DNA of 64,000 nt from Eublepharis macularius (Eukaryota; Chordata; Lepidosauria; Squamata; Eublepharidae): assembly GCF_028583425.1 (NCBI RefSeq), contig NC_072791.1, positions 10,993,868-11,057,867 on the forward strand. Direction: 5' to 3'. Each line of letters begins with the position of its first letter. Within the stretch, counting starts at the first letter, position 1. Shown here piece by piece: positions 30,768 to 43,199 of this stretch. The notes below the pieces were generated by a model. That model was not told the origin of the DNA. It worked only from the letters and a program-made list of their open reading frames with translations, and did not search any database. Position numbers and translations under genes: made by a program.

Positions 30768-31480
30768 AGAACAGCAGAAATACCTGAACCTACTTCATGG
30801 GGTGAATTATCCTAGCTACCACCAGAAGAAGCTGAGAAATGGAGAAAAGTGGAGGGTGTGGTGTCGGTGTTGAAGAGAATGATAGCACATTGAAAGAGCT
30901 CCGTCTCTCCCATGCCTGAAATTTAAAATTTATGTTGGAAGGGCGAAGTAAAAATATTTACCCTTCCAACGTAAAGATACACTAAGAGATCCGAAAGGCA
31001 GATTCATATTTATTAAAGGCACTATAGAAAACCAAACATACACATTTGGCTCAATTTATGCCCCAAACCAAGACAGCCTAATGAAATTCTAAAACAAAGT
31101 TCATTAGAATACACATGTATCACTTAGTATAATTTGCTCTAAACCATATTTTCATGACAAACCCACAGAAACAGCAGCAACATAATCTAAGAGTATAATG
31201 GAAAGCAACAAATAGAAACAGAAGGATTAAAATATCCTGCTCACTAGGTTGGAGGCAAGTTCTGACAACAACAGGGCCAACAACAAAGATTCTCAGGTCA
31301 AACTCCATGGTCAAGTAACAGATTCCAAAATCAAAGACTGTGACCCACCAAGGCTCAGGCAGCCAGAACCTAAGAGCTCACCAACAGTCAAGTCCAGAAC
31401 ACCACAATTGTGACTAGCATGCCAGCTGCAGCCTTATAAAGGGAGTTTCTCCTACAGGTGAGGCTGGGTTCATTAAGCTT
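30768..31480. other. Arm sequence with an L1 endonuclease scrap
   Basis: Most of it is unrecognised. At about 30980-31092 the plus strand reads RDPKGRFIFIKGTIENQ and FGSIYAPNQDS, which matches the endonuclease of the L1 at 35113 (DPRGRFIFIKGTLEE, ASIYAPND). It is a small old L1 fragment. The mirror copy is at about 41277-41400. Confidence 0.65.
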
Positions 31481-31717
31481 CTTTCTCCAAGCTGGCTCAT
31501 CTCTGCTACTCAGGAGGAGTAGATCAGATCCTGCACTGGCTCTCCTGACATTTCTTCAGCAGGGGGAAGGCCGTGGGCTGCCAGGCATGCGCTCCTGTGC
31601 TTGGTCCATGCCTCTGCCCTTACCCTCAGCCTTCGCTGCTCCTGGGGTTCTTTGGGAGACAGCGGCAGGTCTGGCAGCAGGCAGGTCCATGCTAAGGCCG
31701 CCTGGCTTGATGACACT

Positions 31718-32121
31718 GTGGTTGCCAACCCTCCTGGAGATCCCCACAAATTACAACTGATCTCCAAATGACAGGTTTTAACATGCTCCGAGACATGGAG
31801 GCTTCTTAGGCTGGCCTATGTGGAATTATACCCCACATAGGTACTACCTGATAATTGATGCCAACCCACCTAGAGAACTCCGAGAGTTACAAATGACTTT
31901 CAAATGACAAGTTTTAATTATCTCAAACAGAATGGTGGCTTTAGAGTGTGGCTTCTGTGGAATTATACCCCACTGAGGACCCTCCATATTATGACTGCCG
32001 TACCTGGAGATCTCCTTCCATTTCAGCTGAACTCCATATGTCCTATTTTATCTAAATTGGAGACAATGGTGGTATTGGGTATTGGCAACTGGGGTGTCTG
32101 AAGCACCTCCTTACAGAAGTT
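31718..32121. repeat. Three diverged tandem modules of about 135 bp (MITE-like), left arm
   Basis: Each module has a gttgccaac-type edge, a ctggagatctcc block, a ttacaa(c/a)tgatctcca-type block, and a gtggaattataccccac block. The right arm has the same modules at 40228-40620 plus a fourth at about 40090-40226. The duplication boundary falls on a module edge. Confidence 0.65.
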
Positions 32122-32512
32122 GCCAACTTGGGGTTTCAGGGGGCTTATATTTTCACCACTTCCTTATTCAAAGCCAAGTCTAATACAGGGTGCTTGGAGG
32201 CAGGCCACATTCGAGGCCTTAGGTCCAGAACCAGAGAATGGATCAGCACCAGCCCATGTCCTCTTGTAGGGGACAGTCTCTGGAGTTCAAGGGTGTGTGA
32301 TTTCGGGTGATCCAAAGATTATTTGGGGTTGCAGAGGGCTTATATTTTCACCACTTCCTTATTCAAAGCCAAGTCTAATACAGGGTGCTTGGAGGCAGGC
32401 CACATTCGAGGCCTTAGGTCCAGAACCAGAGAATGGATCAGCACCAGCACATGTCCTCTTGTAGGGGACAGTCTCTGGAGTTCAGGGGTGTGTGATTTGG
32501 GGTGATCCAAAG
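32122..32512. repeat. Direct duplication of about 195 bp
   Basis: The stretch beginning gcttatattttcacc near 32143 recurs near 32338 with only a few differences over its length, ending in ggtgatccaaag twice. No coding is recognised. Confidence 0.85.
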
Positions 32513-32814
32513 TATTTTTCTGCTGCAGCTGCCGCCCCTTTCTTCTTATTGAAATGTTCTGGGGGAATCCTATTTTGAAGCTGTTTACTCAAGATCTGGG
32601 TTTCGTAGGATGACCCAGTATAGGTCCCTTTAGATTGCTGAGTCTTATGAATATGGAGGTGTATAATATGTGCCCCTGCAAACTTCATTTTGGAGTTATG
32701 GCTTTTCAGTTTTCCCACAATATTTTTCTTTGGCTTTGCGAATAACGAATAAGGAATAAGGAACTGCGAATAAGGAACTGGGAACTGGGAACCAACTTCG
32801 TGTATTTATTTGCT

Positions 32815-34540
32815 ATTGCCCTGGAACAAAACAGGTTACACCAGTACCACAAAAAAACAGTGGAAAGCATTACAGACAATGCAGAACAAAATTTTAGACA
32901 TGAAAACACTGAACTGGCATGCCTTTATTAACCTTTCCCTGCCAAAAGGGTCTTGGAACACCACAGAACAGGCCAGAACAGGCACTAAAGAAAAGCTATT
33001 ACCACAAAAAGCAATGGAATGTGTTAAAGAAGCTGGAGAACAAAATTTTGGAAGAGAAAACACTAGTCGCTTGCTTTTATTAACCCTTTCCCTACCAAAA
33101 TGCCCCTAGAACAGCACAAAGTCTGGAACGGGAGCTCAAGAAATGCCGATACCACAGAAAACAGTGGGAAGCATTACAAACAATGCAGTACAAGATTTCA
33201 GAAGTGAAAACACTGAAGTGGCACACTTTTATTAACAGTGTCCCTGCCAAAAGGCTTCCAGAACACTACAAAATGGGCTGGAACGGGCACTAAAGAAATG
33301 CCAATACCACAAAAAACAGAGGGAAGCATAACAGACACTGGAGAACAAGACTGTATAAATGAAATCACTGAAGTAGCATGCTTTTATTAACTCTTTCCCT
33401 GCCGAAATGCTACTGGAAGAACACAAAACAGGCCAGAAGGGATGTTAAAGAAATGCCTGTACCACAAAACACAGCGAGAAGCATTATGGACACCAGAGAA
33501 CAAGGTTTTACAAAGGAAAACACTGAAGCTTTTATTAACCCCTTTTCTGCCAAAATGCTCCCGGAACAGCACAGAACAAGCTGGAACGGACACTAAAGAA
33601 ATGCCAGTACCACAAAAAAAAAACAGTGGGAAGTATTAAAGACAGTGCAGAACAAGATTTTAGATATGAAAATACTGAAGTGGCACACTTTTATTAACAC
33701 TTTCCCTGCCAAAAGTCTTCCAGAACACCATGGAACGGGCTGGAAAGGGCACTAAAGAAATGCTGTTACCACAAAAAGCAGCGGATTGTGTTAAAGACAC
33801 TCCAGAACAATATTTTAGAAAACACTGAAGTAGCATGCCTTTATTAACCCTTTCCCTGCCAAAATGCTCCTGGAACAGAACAAAACAGGCTGAAACAGGC
33901 ACTAAAGAAACACCAGTACCACAAAAAACAGTGGGAAGCAATACAGACACTGCAGAAAAAAAGATTTTAGAAGTGAAAACGCTGAACTGATACACTTTTA
34001 TTATCCCTTTCCCTGCCAAAAGGCTTCTGGAACACCACAGAACAGACACTAAAGAAATGCTACTACCACAAAAAGAAGTGGGAAGCATTGCAGACACCAG
34101 AGAATCAGTTTTTAGAAATGAAAACACTGAAGTGGGATGCTTTTATTAACCCTTTCCTTGCCAAAATGCTCCAGGAAGAGCACAAAACAGGCCAGAACAG
34201 ACACTAAAGAGAAGCCAGTACCACAAAAAACAGTAGGAAACATTACAGACAGTGCAGAACAAGATTTTAGAAGTGCAAGTACTGAAGTGGCATGCTTCTA
34301 TTAACCCATTATCTGCCAAAGTGGTCCTGGAACACCATGGAATGGGCCGGAATGGGCACTAAAGAAATGCCAGTACCAGAAAAAACTGTGGGAAGCATTA
34401 AAGACTCCAGGGAACAATATTTTTGAAAGGAAAACAGGAAAATATTGTGCTTTTATTAACCCTTTCCCTGCCAAAATCTCCTGGAACACCACGGAACAGG
34501 CCGGTATGGGCGTTAAATAAATGCTAGTAGTTTCTACAAA
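32815..34540. repeat. Satellite array, about 12 units of roughly 152 bp
   Basis: The landmark actaaagaaatgcc-agtaccaca recurs at about 32836, 32990, 33137, 33291, 33447, 33594, 33752, 33903, 34050, 34205, 34355 and 34510. Unit length varies from 147 to 158 bp. Each unit carries ttttattaaccctttccctgcc. Units differ by roughly a tenth. Reading frames in it (for example 33660-34127 minus) are by-products of periodicity. Confidence 0.85.
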
Positions 34541-34559
34541 TATCACATGTGCCCTTGTT

Positions 34560-35112
34560 CACAGAAAAATCTTGAACTAAACATGGAGGTTGCAAACTTG
34601 CAAACTTGCAGCTAATGCTGCTTTATTCTTTTCTTCTGTTCTCACCCTTTCCTTTCCTACTATCACTATGTGACTTATCTCCTTTACCTTTATCTGCAGC
34701 TCTATCCTTTACTATTAGTCCTATGGTCGGTGGGGGAGGGGTGAATCACCTGGTTCCCATTACTGTTCCCAGTTTTTCTTAGGGACCTCCAGACATAGAG
34801 AGGGAGAGTCTCCTCTCCTCTCTACCCACTGCACAGAGTGTCTAACTTTGTGCCTCTGGAGTGATTGCTCCTTGTTTTAAGTGAGCAGAGGGTTATGACA
34901 GTTAAGTTTGTGATGTTGTTTGTTGGGGGGAGTTGGGTACTGGATTGTATTGTTGAGGTTAATCCTTGGAATGATTGTTTATTTTCAGACACTTCTGTTC
35001 AATTATGTAAAGCTAAGGGAGGTGCATCTCTAACATTACAAATGCTTTGTTTCTTGGGGTTGACTCTACAATTTGTGTTTAACAGTGAAATTCTTTTAAA
35101 TGCTAATACACT
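34560..35112. other. Sequence before the L1 at 35113, unassigned
   Basis: No coding is recognised. It includes a short tandem aacttgcaaacttgca near 34593. It could be the leader or ORF1-ORF2 region of the L1 that follows, but I see no ORF1. Confidence 0.4.
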
Positions 35113-36018
35113 ATGATGGACAGAATTAAAATTATTACTTTTAACTGCAGAGGTTTAAACAACGCCATAAAACTCAAACGTGTCTCCACAGCGCTAGCAA
35201 AACAGAATGCAGACATATTATTTCTGCAGGAGACCCATTATAAAAAGGAAATGCCTCCGATACTAAGATCTAACAGGTTTAATATGCAATTCCAAGCCCC
35301 CGGCTCATCGAACGCTGGGGGGGGGGTTGCAATTTTGTTTTCGAGAAATGTTAAATTTCAGTGGCTAGACTCCAAAGTTGACCCAAGAGGAAGATTTATA
35401 TTTATTAAGGGGACTCTGGAAGAAACAAAGATAACTTTAGCTTCTATATATGCGCCAAATGATAAACAACTTGATTTTCTTCATGAAACCATATCCAGCT
35501 TATGCATGTTTGCGGAAGGGGAAATTCTGTTGGGAGGGGATTTTAACTGTATTGCAGATTTTAATTTAGACCGGTCCCAGAATGATAGGAGTCATCTTAG
35601 GAAAAAACCATGTCAATCAAACCTGCAACTTCTATTTGATAAATTTGCTCTTAAAGATGTATGGCGTAATCAACACAGGCAAGAAAAAGATTTCACCTTC
35701 TTTTCTGCTCGCCACCAGGTTCACACAAGAATTGATTTTATTCTGGCCTCGTGTAAAATTTATCAAAACCTTACCTCCTCTAGTATAGGCAGTAAAATTT
35801 GGTCAGATCATGCATGGGTGGAAAGTCAACTATATTTGGCAGAAAAAACGAGACATGAATCACATTGGCTGTTAAATAAATCCCTTTTATTGAATCCAAC
35901 TATCCACAAAGAAATAGAGAAAATGCTTGTGAATTATTTTAAGGAAAATGTTGCAGGAGAAGTCTCTCAGGCAACAATTTCGGACACCATGAAGGCAGAG
36001 GGAAGATCATTTCTTTAG
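35113..36018 (+). pseudogene. L1 ORF2 endonuclease domain (copy 4)
   Basis: The ATG at 35113 opens a frame with ITFNCRGLN, LFLQETHYK, VAILFSRNV, ASIYAPNDK, LLGGDFNCI, RIDFILAS and WSDHAWVES, that is, all the catalytic blocks of an L1 endonuclease in order (301 codons). The frame ends before the reverse transcriptase. It is the only complete endonuclease of this L1 lineage in the window. Confidence 0.88.
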
Positions 36019-36544
36019 CTTCATTCTATAAGAAAGTAAGAGAAAAATTTAGATTAGACATCCTAAATAAAATCCAAGTATTAGAATACAAACACAAAAA
36101 ATACAATAGTGAAAAGGCTTATGAACAATTATTGCTAGAATAAAAAAGAATTTACTTTTTTTGAAACAGAAATACTGGCACAGCAATTCTAAGACACTGA
36201 GTTTTCTTGCTTGGAAGGTTAAAAGAAAAGCCTCCTCTCAATAAATTCACCTAATCAAAAAAAGCAACGAGGCTTATACTTCCAACAACAGAGAAATTTT
36301 GGAAGTATTCCATGCTTTTTAATCTTTATAAAACCATAAATCCCCTTCCATCAGAAATGGACAATTTTCTAGCTTCCTGTACTTCTCTAAAGCAACTCAT
36401 TATAGCACATAGGGAATTTTTAGACTCTCCCATTTCCACTCAGAAAATCACAGGGATCATTAAAAAGCTCAAACTTAATAAAACCCTGGGCAAGGATGGT
36501 TTCCCTGCAGAATTTTATAAAAGTTTTAAGCACATTCTAGTGGA

Positions 36545-37279
36545 ACGTCGAAGGCTTTCACGGCCGGAGAACGATGGCTGTTGTGGGTTTTCCGGGCTGT
36601 ATTGCCGTGGTCTTGGCATTGTAGTTCCTGACGTTTCGCCAGCAGCTGTGGCTGGCATCTTCAGAGGTGTAGCACCAAAAGACAGAGATCTCTCAGTGTC
36701 ACAGTGTGGAAAAGATGTAGGTCATTTGTATCTACTCAGGAGGGGTGGGGTTGAGCTGAGTCATCCTGTAAAAGTTTCCCAGGGTGTGGAATGCTAATGG
36801 CGGGAGGCTTCACTGTATCCTGAGGAGGTTCTTTTGCATATGGATTGGTGCTTGATGTGCTAATCTTCTCTGCAGGGCTATTGTCGGGGATAGAATGTTT
36901 TGTTAGCCTGGTGTTTTTCAGAACTGGAAACCATGCTCTGTTCATTCTTAAGGTTTCTTCTTTCCTGTTGAAGTTTTGCTTATGCTTGTGAATTTCAATG
37001 GCTTCCCTGTGCAGTCTGACAAAGTAGTTGGAAGTGTTGTCCAGTATTTTGGTGTCCTGGAATAAGATACTGTGCCCTGTTTGAGTTAGGCTATGTTCAG
37101 CCACTGCTGATTTTTCAGGTTGTCCAAGTCTGCAGTGTCTTTCATGTTCTTTTATTCTTGTCTGGATGCTACGCTTTGTGGTCCCGATGTAAACTTGTCC
37201 ACAGCTGCAGGGTATACGGTATACTCCTGCAGAGGTGAGGGGGTCTCTACTGTCTTTTGCTGATCGTAGCATCTGTTGT
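36545..37279 (-). mobile_element. Penelope-like fragment (nuclease part and pLTR)
   Basis: On the minus strand the frame 37279-36736 reads GVYRIPCSCGQVYIGTTKRS, KSAVAEHSLTQTGH and the C-terminal tail, followed by the pLTR down to 36545. The reverse transcriptase is absent (5' truncated). A hammerhead-like core lies at 36627-36669. Confidence 0.88.
36627..36669 (-). ncRNA. Hammerhead-ribozyme-like motif in Penelope pLTR
   Basis: Same core as at 19643-19685 on the opposite strand: CTGAAGA, the GCCAGC/GCTGGC stem, GAAA and CGTCAGG. Confidence 0.68.
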
Positions 37280-37377
37280 AATACAAAAATACTGCTGGAG
37301 AGGCTCGTGGCTGTCTCCCTGCCTGCATTCCAGTACAGTCTCTTAATATTATCAACTACTGTAATACTAACCAAATT

Positions 37378-38784
37378 GTGGCACTGTTATTGGCACTGGA
37401 CACAGAAAAGGCTTTTGACAGCTTAGAAACTAATTTTCTTTTGAAACTCCTGTCAAAAATGAGTTTTGGCCCATCCTTTATACACTTGATCAATTTGCTT
37501 TATGCCAACCCTACGGCTCAGCTGAAAATAAATGGAATGATATCAAAGAGCATCAAGCTAACTAGAGGGACCTGACAAGGATGTCCCCTCTCCCCATTAT
37601 TTTTTGCCTTCTCTATTGAACCATTGGCAGAAACCATAAGACAAACATCTGAGATTGCAGGTGTTAGAATCAAAAAACATGAATATAAAGTCTCCCTCTT
37701 TGCAGATGACATGGTACTCTATATTGTTAACCCACTTGCCTCATTAACTCCCCTGGAAAATATCTTGTATAAATTTGGGCAACTATCAGGCCTCAAAATT
37801 AATAAATCCAAGTCTGAAATTTACCCTATTAATCTAACCCCAGCCATATGTTCACATATAGCTTCTACTTTTGAATACCACTGGATTTGTAATAATTGGG
37901 ACTATTTAGGTATCATGATTCCCTTAAATTTAGCCAATCTAAAAGATTCTCATTTTAAACCCCTGGAGGTAAGGGTTAAAAATAAGTTTTATGATTGGGA
38001 CAAGTTAAATTTGTCCTGGGCTGAAAAAACACTGCTAGTCAAATCCATGATTTTACCTCTTTTCTTATTTAACTTTCGTATGCTGCCTATTCATCTCACG
38101 GATCAAGATGTCCAGTCATGGCAAAGTCTCATAAATAAATTTATCTGGGCTAACAAACGCCCTAGAATCAACTTCTCAACCACGAAACGTGCCTCCAATA
38201 GAGGTGGATTGGCTATACCTGATTTAAAACATTATTACATGGCTGCTCAATTAGCTAATATAGTGCTTTTGTTAAATCCTACAGAAAATTTAGACTGGAG
38301 CTATGCTGAAACAACACACATTTCCCCACATGACATAAAAGATATAATCTGGACAGATCATAAAAGTAGACCAGTTCAAACATTTACCAATCCTTTTCTG
38401 AAATCTACTCTAATAACTTGGGACAGGGTAAGGCAGTATCTAGCCCCCACTCCTTCTCTGTTATCATCCTTCCTGGACCAATCTTGGTTTCCACCTGGAA
38501 AGGATTTAATCTCATTCCAGAAATGGAAGATACTTAAGAAAAGTAGAATTATGGATATAACCAAACAAGGGGCCATCCTAAGTAAAGGGCAAATTGAAAA
38601 AGATGTAGCTGATACCTTGCCATGGTACCAATACTTACAACTGTCACACCTTATAAGCAGCCAACCAATTGCAAATGCTTTGAAACATGAGCTAACAGAC
38701 TTTGAGTTCCTGCTAAAACAAATATCATCTCAACGTAAGGGACTTATAGCAAGAATTTATTCCATTTTAAACCTAAAAAAATGA
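37378..38784 (+). pseudogene. L1 ORF2 reverse transcriptase core and thumb (copy 4)
   Basis: After the Penelope fragment the L1 reads LALDTEKAFDSLETN, a GT-QGCPLSPLFFAF block and the catalytic SLFADDMVLY block, then LKINKSKSE and YLGIMIP. A stop (TGA) sits inside the RQGCP block near 37573. The long frame 37624-38784 extends to RKGLIARIYSIL. Confidence 0.88.
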
Positions 38785-38806
38785 ACATCCACCCTTAAAA
38801 TACCAA

Positions 38807-39442
38807 ATGAAATGGAATAGGGATTGCAAGAACATACTAACGGACAACCAATGGGCCCTGACTTGGTCAGGCAGACACCTAAAAACTAAAGCAATCAATA
38901 TTAAAATGTCATCTTTTAAAATAATGTCGAGATGGTACGTGACACCTAGTTCCCTCCACCACCTTAATCCTACTATAGCCCTGCTTTGTTGGAAGCAATG
39001 CGGCCAAATTGGAGATTATATTCATCTCTGGTGGATGTGCCCTAAAATCCAGTCATTCTGGGACTTAATCTTGAGGTCTGTTACAGAAATCACAGGCTAT
39101 GATGTACCTAAAAATCCTGAGACAATCCTGCTGGGTCTCTGGGAAGACCCAACAGTACCAACGATCAGGAGAAACTGAATACTCTTGTTATTAGCTGCAG
39201 CGAAAATGCTTCTTGCGTTATACTGGAAACAAGACAGACTTCCAAAATTGCAGCAGTGGTACCAGAAAGTGTGGGATATCTTCACCATGGAGAAAATAGC
39301 GGATTATCTTCACTCTACTGATAATCCACAGCATCATTCAACGTTCTTTACACAATGGATACCTTTTTTGAACCATCTTCATGCTACCAATCAACTGCCG
39401 AATGCAGATATGAACATTTTCAGCTTTTTGGCAATCTTATGA
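38807..39442 (+). pseudogene. L1 ORF2 C-terminal region (copy 4)
   Basis: Pieces show MSRWYVTPSSLHH, then the Cys-His block CWKQCGQIGDYIHLWWMC, then LALYWKQDRLPKLQQWYQKVW, ending at 39442. The order matches copy 1. Confidence 0.85.
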
Positions 39443-39479
39443 GTCTTCTCTAGTATTGTACCTTCTCTAACAATAATGT

Positions 39480-40107
39480 ACTTTTCAGTGATAGCTGATC
39501 TCTTATTGACTGTTCCAAGGTGCCCAGTGGGGTGCCACAGGGCTCGGTCCTGGGCCTGGTACTTTTCAATATTTTTATAAATGATCTGGATGAGGGTGTG
39601 GAGGGGCTATGCATTAAATTTTCAGATGACATCGAATTGGGAGAAGCAGCAAACAAAATCAGTAGATAGGGATAGAATTCAACGAGATTGGAACACATTG
39701 GAAAAGTGGGTGGATGTGAACAAGATGCAATTTAACAAGGATAAGTGCCAAGTTCTACATCTGGGTAGCAAAAATGAAGAACACACATACTGGATGGGGG
39801 ATACACTTCTGGTTAGCAGTGTGAGTGAAAAAGATCTTGGGGTTCAGATGGAACGTAAGTTAAATATGAGCAGCCAGTGTGATGAAGTGACAAAAAAGGT
39901 GAGTGCGATCTTGGGGTCTATCAACAGAGGCATAACATCCAAATTGCGTGATGTCATAGGGGGGCATGACTGCTCTCTTTCAGTATTTGAAGGGCTGTCA
40001 CTTAGAGGACGGCAGGGAGCTGTTCCTGTTGGCAGCAGAGGATAGGGTTTAAATTATGGGCCAGATGATACCAGCTGGATATTAGGAAGCACAGTAAGAT
40101 GGACTTC
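39480..40107 (+). mobile_element. CR1 LINE fragment (end of reverse transcriptase and 3' end)
   Basis: The plus strand encodes [27 protein letters not shown], a FSDD catalytic block, KMQFNKDKCQVLHLG and DLGVQMERKLNMSSQ, the classic CR1 C-terminal half. It continues into CR1 3' sequence (tttgaagggctgtcac, ggagctgttcctgttgg). It has small shifts and is old. Confidence 0.9.
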
Positions 40108-40620
40108 GGAGGGGTATAATGCCACAGGCACTGACCTCCAATGACACCATTATCTCTAAGAGAGATAACGTCACCATATGGAGTTCAGTTGTAATGGAAA
40201 CAGATCTCCAGGCGGGTTGGCAACTACTGTAAGGAGGTGCTTCAGACACTCCAGTTGCCAATACCCAATACCACCATTGTCTCCAATTTAGGTAAAATAG
40301 GACATACGGAGTTCAGCTGAAATGGAAGGAGATCTCCAGGTACGGCAATCATAATATGGAGGGTCCTCAGTGGGGTATAATTCCACAGAAGCCACACTCC
40401 AAAGCCACCATTCTGTTTGAGATAATTAAAACTTGTCATTTGAAAGTCATTTGTAACTCTTGGAGTTCTCTAGGTGGGTTGGCATCAATTATCAGGTAGT
40501 ACCTATGTGGGGTATAATTCCACATAGGCCAGCCTAAGAAGCCTCCATGTCTCGGAGCATGTTAAAACCTGTCAACTGGAGATCAGTTGTAATTTGTGGG
40601 GATCTCCAGGAGGGTTGGCA
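40090..40620. repeat. Four diverged tandem modules of about 135 bp (MITE-like), right arm
   Basis: Same modules as 31718-32121 in reverse complement, plus one extra module at the inner end (about 40090-40226). Confidence 0.65.
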
Positions 40621-40899
40621 ACCACAGTGTCATCAAGCCAGGTGGCCTTAGCATGGACCTGCCTGCTGCCAGACCTGCTGCTGTCTCCCAAAGAACCTCA
40701 GGAGCAGCGAAGGCTGAGGGTAAGGGCAGAGGCATGGACCAAGCACAGGAGCGCATGCCTGGCAGCCCACGGCCTTCCCCCTGCTGAAGAAATGTCAGGA
40801 GAGCCAGTGCAGGATCTGATCTACTCCTCCTGAGTAGCAGAGATGAGCCAGCTTGGAGAAAGAAGCTTAATGAACCCAGCTTCACCTGTAGGAGAAACT

Positions 40900-41583
40900 C
40901 CCTTTATAAGGCCTCAGCTGGCATGGGATTAGCTAGTCACAATTGTGGTGTTCTGGACTTGGCTGTTGGTGAGCTCTTAGGTTCTGGCTGCCTGAGCCTT
41001 GGTGGGTCACAGTCTTTGATTTTGGAATCTGTTACTTGACCATGGAGTTTGACCTGAGAATCTTTGTTGTTGGCCCTGTTGTCGTCAGAACTTGCCTCCA
41101 ACCTAGTGAGCAGGATACTTTTAATCCTTCTGTTTCTATTTGTTGGTCTCCATTATACTCTTAGATTATGTTGCTGCTGTTTCTGTGGGTTTGTCATGAA
41201 AATATGGTTTAGAGCACATTATACTAAGTGATACATGTGTATTCTAATGAACTTTGTTTTAGAATTTCATTAGGCTGTCTTGGTTTGGGGCATAAATTGA
41301 GCCAAATGTGTATGTTTGGTTTTCTATAGTGCCTTTAATAAATATGGATCTGCCTTTCAGGTCTCTTAGTGTATCTTTACGTTGGAAGGGTAAATATTTT
41401 TACTTTACCCTTCCAACATAAATTTTAAATTTCAAGCATGGGAGAGATGGAGCTCTTTCAATGTGCTATCATTCTCTTCATCACCAACACCACACCCTCC
41501 GCTTTTCTCCATTTCTCAGCTTCTTCTGGTGGTAGCTAGGATAATTCACCCCATGAAGTAGGTTCAGGTATTTCTGCTGTTCT
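40900..41583. other. Right-arm mirror of 30768-31480
   Basis: Apart from the L1 scrap on the minus strand at about 41277-41400 nothing is recognised. Confidence 0.55.
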
Positions 41584-41954
41584 TAGTGCAGAGGTAGTCA
41601 AGTCAAGTTTATTATTACAGTCTGCGACCAGTACATATAAAACCATTTGCAAATCAGTTTAAAAACAGTCGAGACTGGATACCGGGGAAGAACGATGAAT
41701 AAATATAAGAGTAAAAAAATAAGATCATCATAAATTAGTTGTTTAAAAGGTTAAAATACATTCAGTCTGAATTATGTGATTTACGTTGCTTGTAGACCTG
41801 GGCACAGAATCTTGCTACTTGATGTGGTGTCTGGTGATTCCGATCAGACAAAAGATAATCAAGTTTGATTTTATTTGAACTTCCAGGGAATCTTTCTACT
41901 AATGGACTGATGGTTTCCGCTCTGATTTTACTATGACTTGGGCAGTTAAAGAAG

Positions 41955-42117
41955 CTCCTGACACTGATGTGACACTGCTCCTGACACTGATGTGACACTG
42001 AGAGATCTCTATCTTTTGGTGCTACACCTCTGAAGATGCCAGCCACAGCTGCTGGCGAAACGTCAGGAACTACAATGCCAAGACCACGGCAATACAGCCC
42101 AGAAAATCCACAACAAC
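41955..42117 (+). mobile_element. Penelope pLTR fragment in right-arm LINE
   Basis: A pLTR piece reads ctcctgacactgatgtgaca (a unit repeated twice), then the common tail with the hammerhead-like core at 42024-42067, and ends acaacaacc. The left arm lacks it, so it came after the duplication. Confidence 0.82.
42024..42067 (+). ncRNA. Hammerhead-ribozyme-like motif in Penelope pLTR
   Basis: Same core as at 19643-19685. Confidence 0.65.
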
Positions 42118-43194
42118 CAAGATGTGCTCCATTGAGTCCATTTCTCTTAGGGGACAGGAGCAAAGCCTAAGAGAGTAGTGGACAGCTTTAAACTTTCCTT
42201 CCAGAACGGCAGAGGGTAGAGTTGAACTTCTAGCTAAACTAAATGCCCTTCTGGAGTTACTGAATTCAAGAAAGTAAAAATAGGCTGCAGGAGTGGCAAT
42301 ATATTTAGTAGTATCTGAAGAAATAAAACCTGGTGCTCTAAGTAAATGTTTGTCTTTCAATGTCTGTCACTCTCTGCTTAATGAGTGATTTTGCTCGGTC
42401 TAACCCCATGACTAGCAAACTTTGAGGGGAAAGACTCAATTTTCCCAGGGATTTCAGAGTCGCCTTTTGCCAATTAGATTGAAATTTGTCTTGGAATAAC
42501 AGAGGGAGCAGACCTTGCGGGTTTAGACGTCCTGACAGCCATTTGAAAATTGAAAGGATGGTGATTCTGGCCTCTACCCTTAACATTCCTGTTTCCAGTC
42601 TAACCCATGAGTTAGGCATGCATTTGGGCACTTGTAATAGGGCTCTAAGGAATTTGGACTGCACTCTCTCAAGTTGAGAGAAAGAGGAGGATGGCAGCCC
42701 CAAGAATGATCCGTATACTAATTGGGCCAACGGTTTGGCTTTAAACAATCTGAGTGCAGCCGGTACATACTGCCCCCCTTGTGATCGATAGAATTTCAGT
42801 ATACCGTGTGCTGTTTTTTCTCCCACATCAGCAATGAAGCTGCTATGTGTTGTTTTGGTACCTGAGGCTTGCAAAACTACACCCAAATATTTGAAGCTCG
42901 TAACTTGTTCTAACTGATGTCCCTGAAGCTCCCATCGTCTGATCTTTGGATTTTTACCGAAAGCCAGGATCTTAGTTTTTTTGGTAATTAGTTAGAAGGT
43001 GTTCAGTATCGCAGAATTGGGAGATTTTTTTAGGGCTCGTTTCAGCCGTATGGGGGTCCTAGAAAGTAATACAGCATCATCTGCATAGAGCAGTACGTGA
43101 ATGTGCCTATTTGCTAATTTGGGAGGGTGCAATCCAGGGGCATTCAAAAGGTTTACCAAATTGTTGACGTAGAAGATAAACAGAAAGGGGGCTA

Positions 43195-43199
43195 GAAGG
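43195..43199. other. Empty copia target site in right arm
   Basis: The LINE sequence reads through gggggctagaaggcacacc without interruption. In the left arm the same five bases (ccttc) are doubled around the copia element. Confidence 0.9.

Larger units (their letters stand above)
20904..32121. repeat. Left arm of large inverted duplication (may extend further left through L2)
   Basis: The order L2 endonuclease, solo LTR, unclassified 750 bp, APE-type LINE with its own 13 bp duplication, L1 endonuclease scrap and three short tandem modules recurs in reverse complement at about 40228-46080. In a 240 bp sample at the inner end I count about six differences. Shared insertion joints show true duplication and not independent insertions. 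The L2 parts at 15131-15977 and 8992-9030 also pair with 46080-46905. Confidence 0.88.
35113..39442 (+). mobile_element. L1 LINE copy 4 (ORF2), interrupted by Penelope
   Basis: Coding pieces are the endonuclease (35113-36018), reverse transcriptase start (36312-36545), reverse transcriptase catalytic part (37378-38784) and C-terminal pieces (38807-39442). A Penelope fragment lies at 36545-37279. About 50 residues of the L1 reverse transcriptase are missing at that point. Multiple stops and shifts show an old dead copy, of the same lineage as copy 1. It lies in the spacer between the duplication arms. Confidence 0.9.

Noticed and set aside
31458-31767. Frames of 85-100 codons present in both arms as a possible host gene
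   Set aside because: They occur on both strands of the same stretch, have no domain, and conservation is explained by the recent duplication.
33660-34127. 155-codon minus-strand frame
   Set aside because: The protein is itself a repeat of the satellite period and has no family features.
32815-34540. Regular direct repeats that could suggest a CRISPR array
   Set aside because: Whole units of about 152 bp repeat without unique spacers, in a vertebrate genome. It is a satellite.
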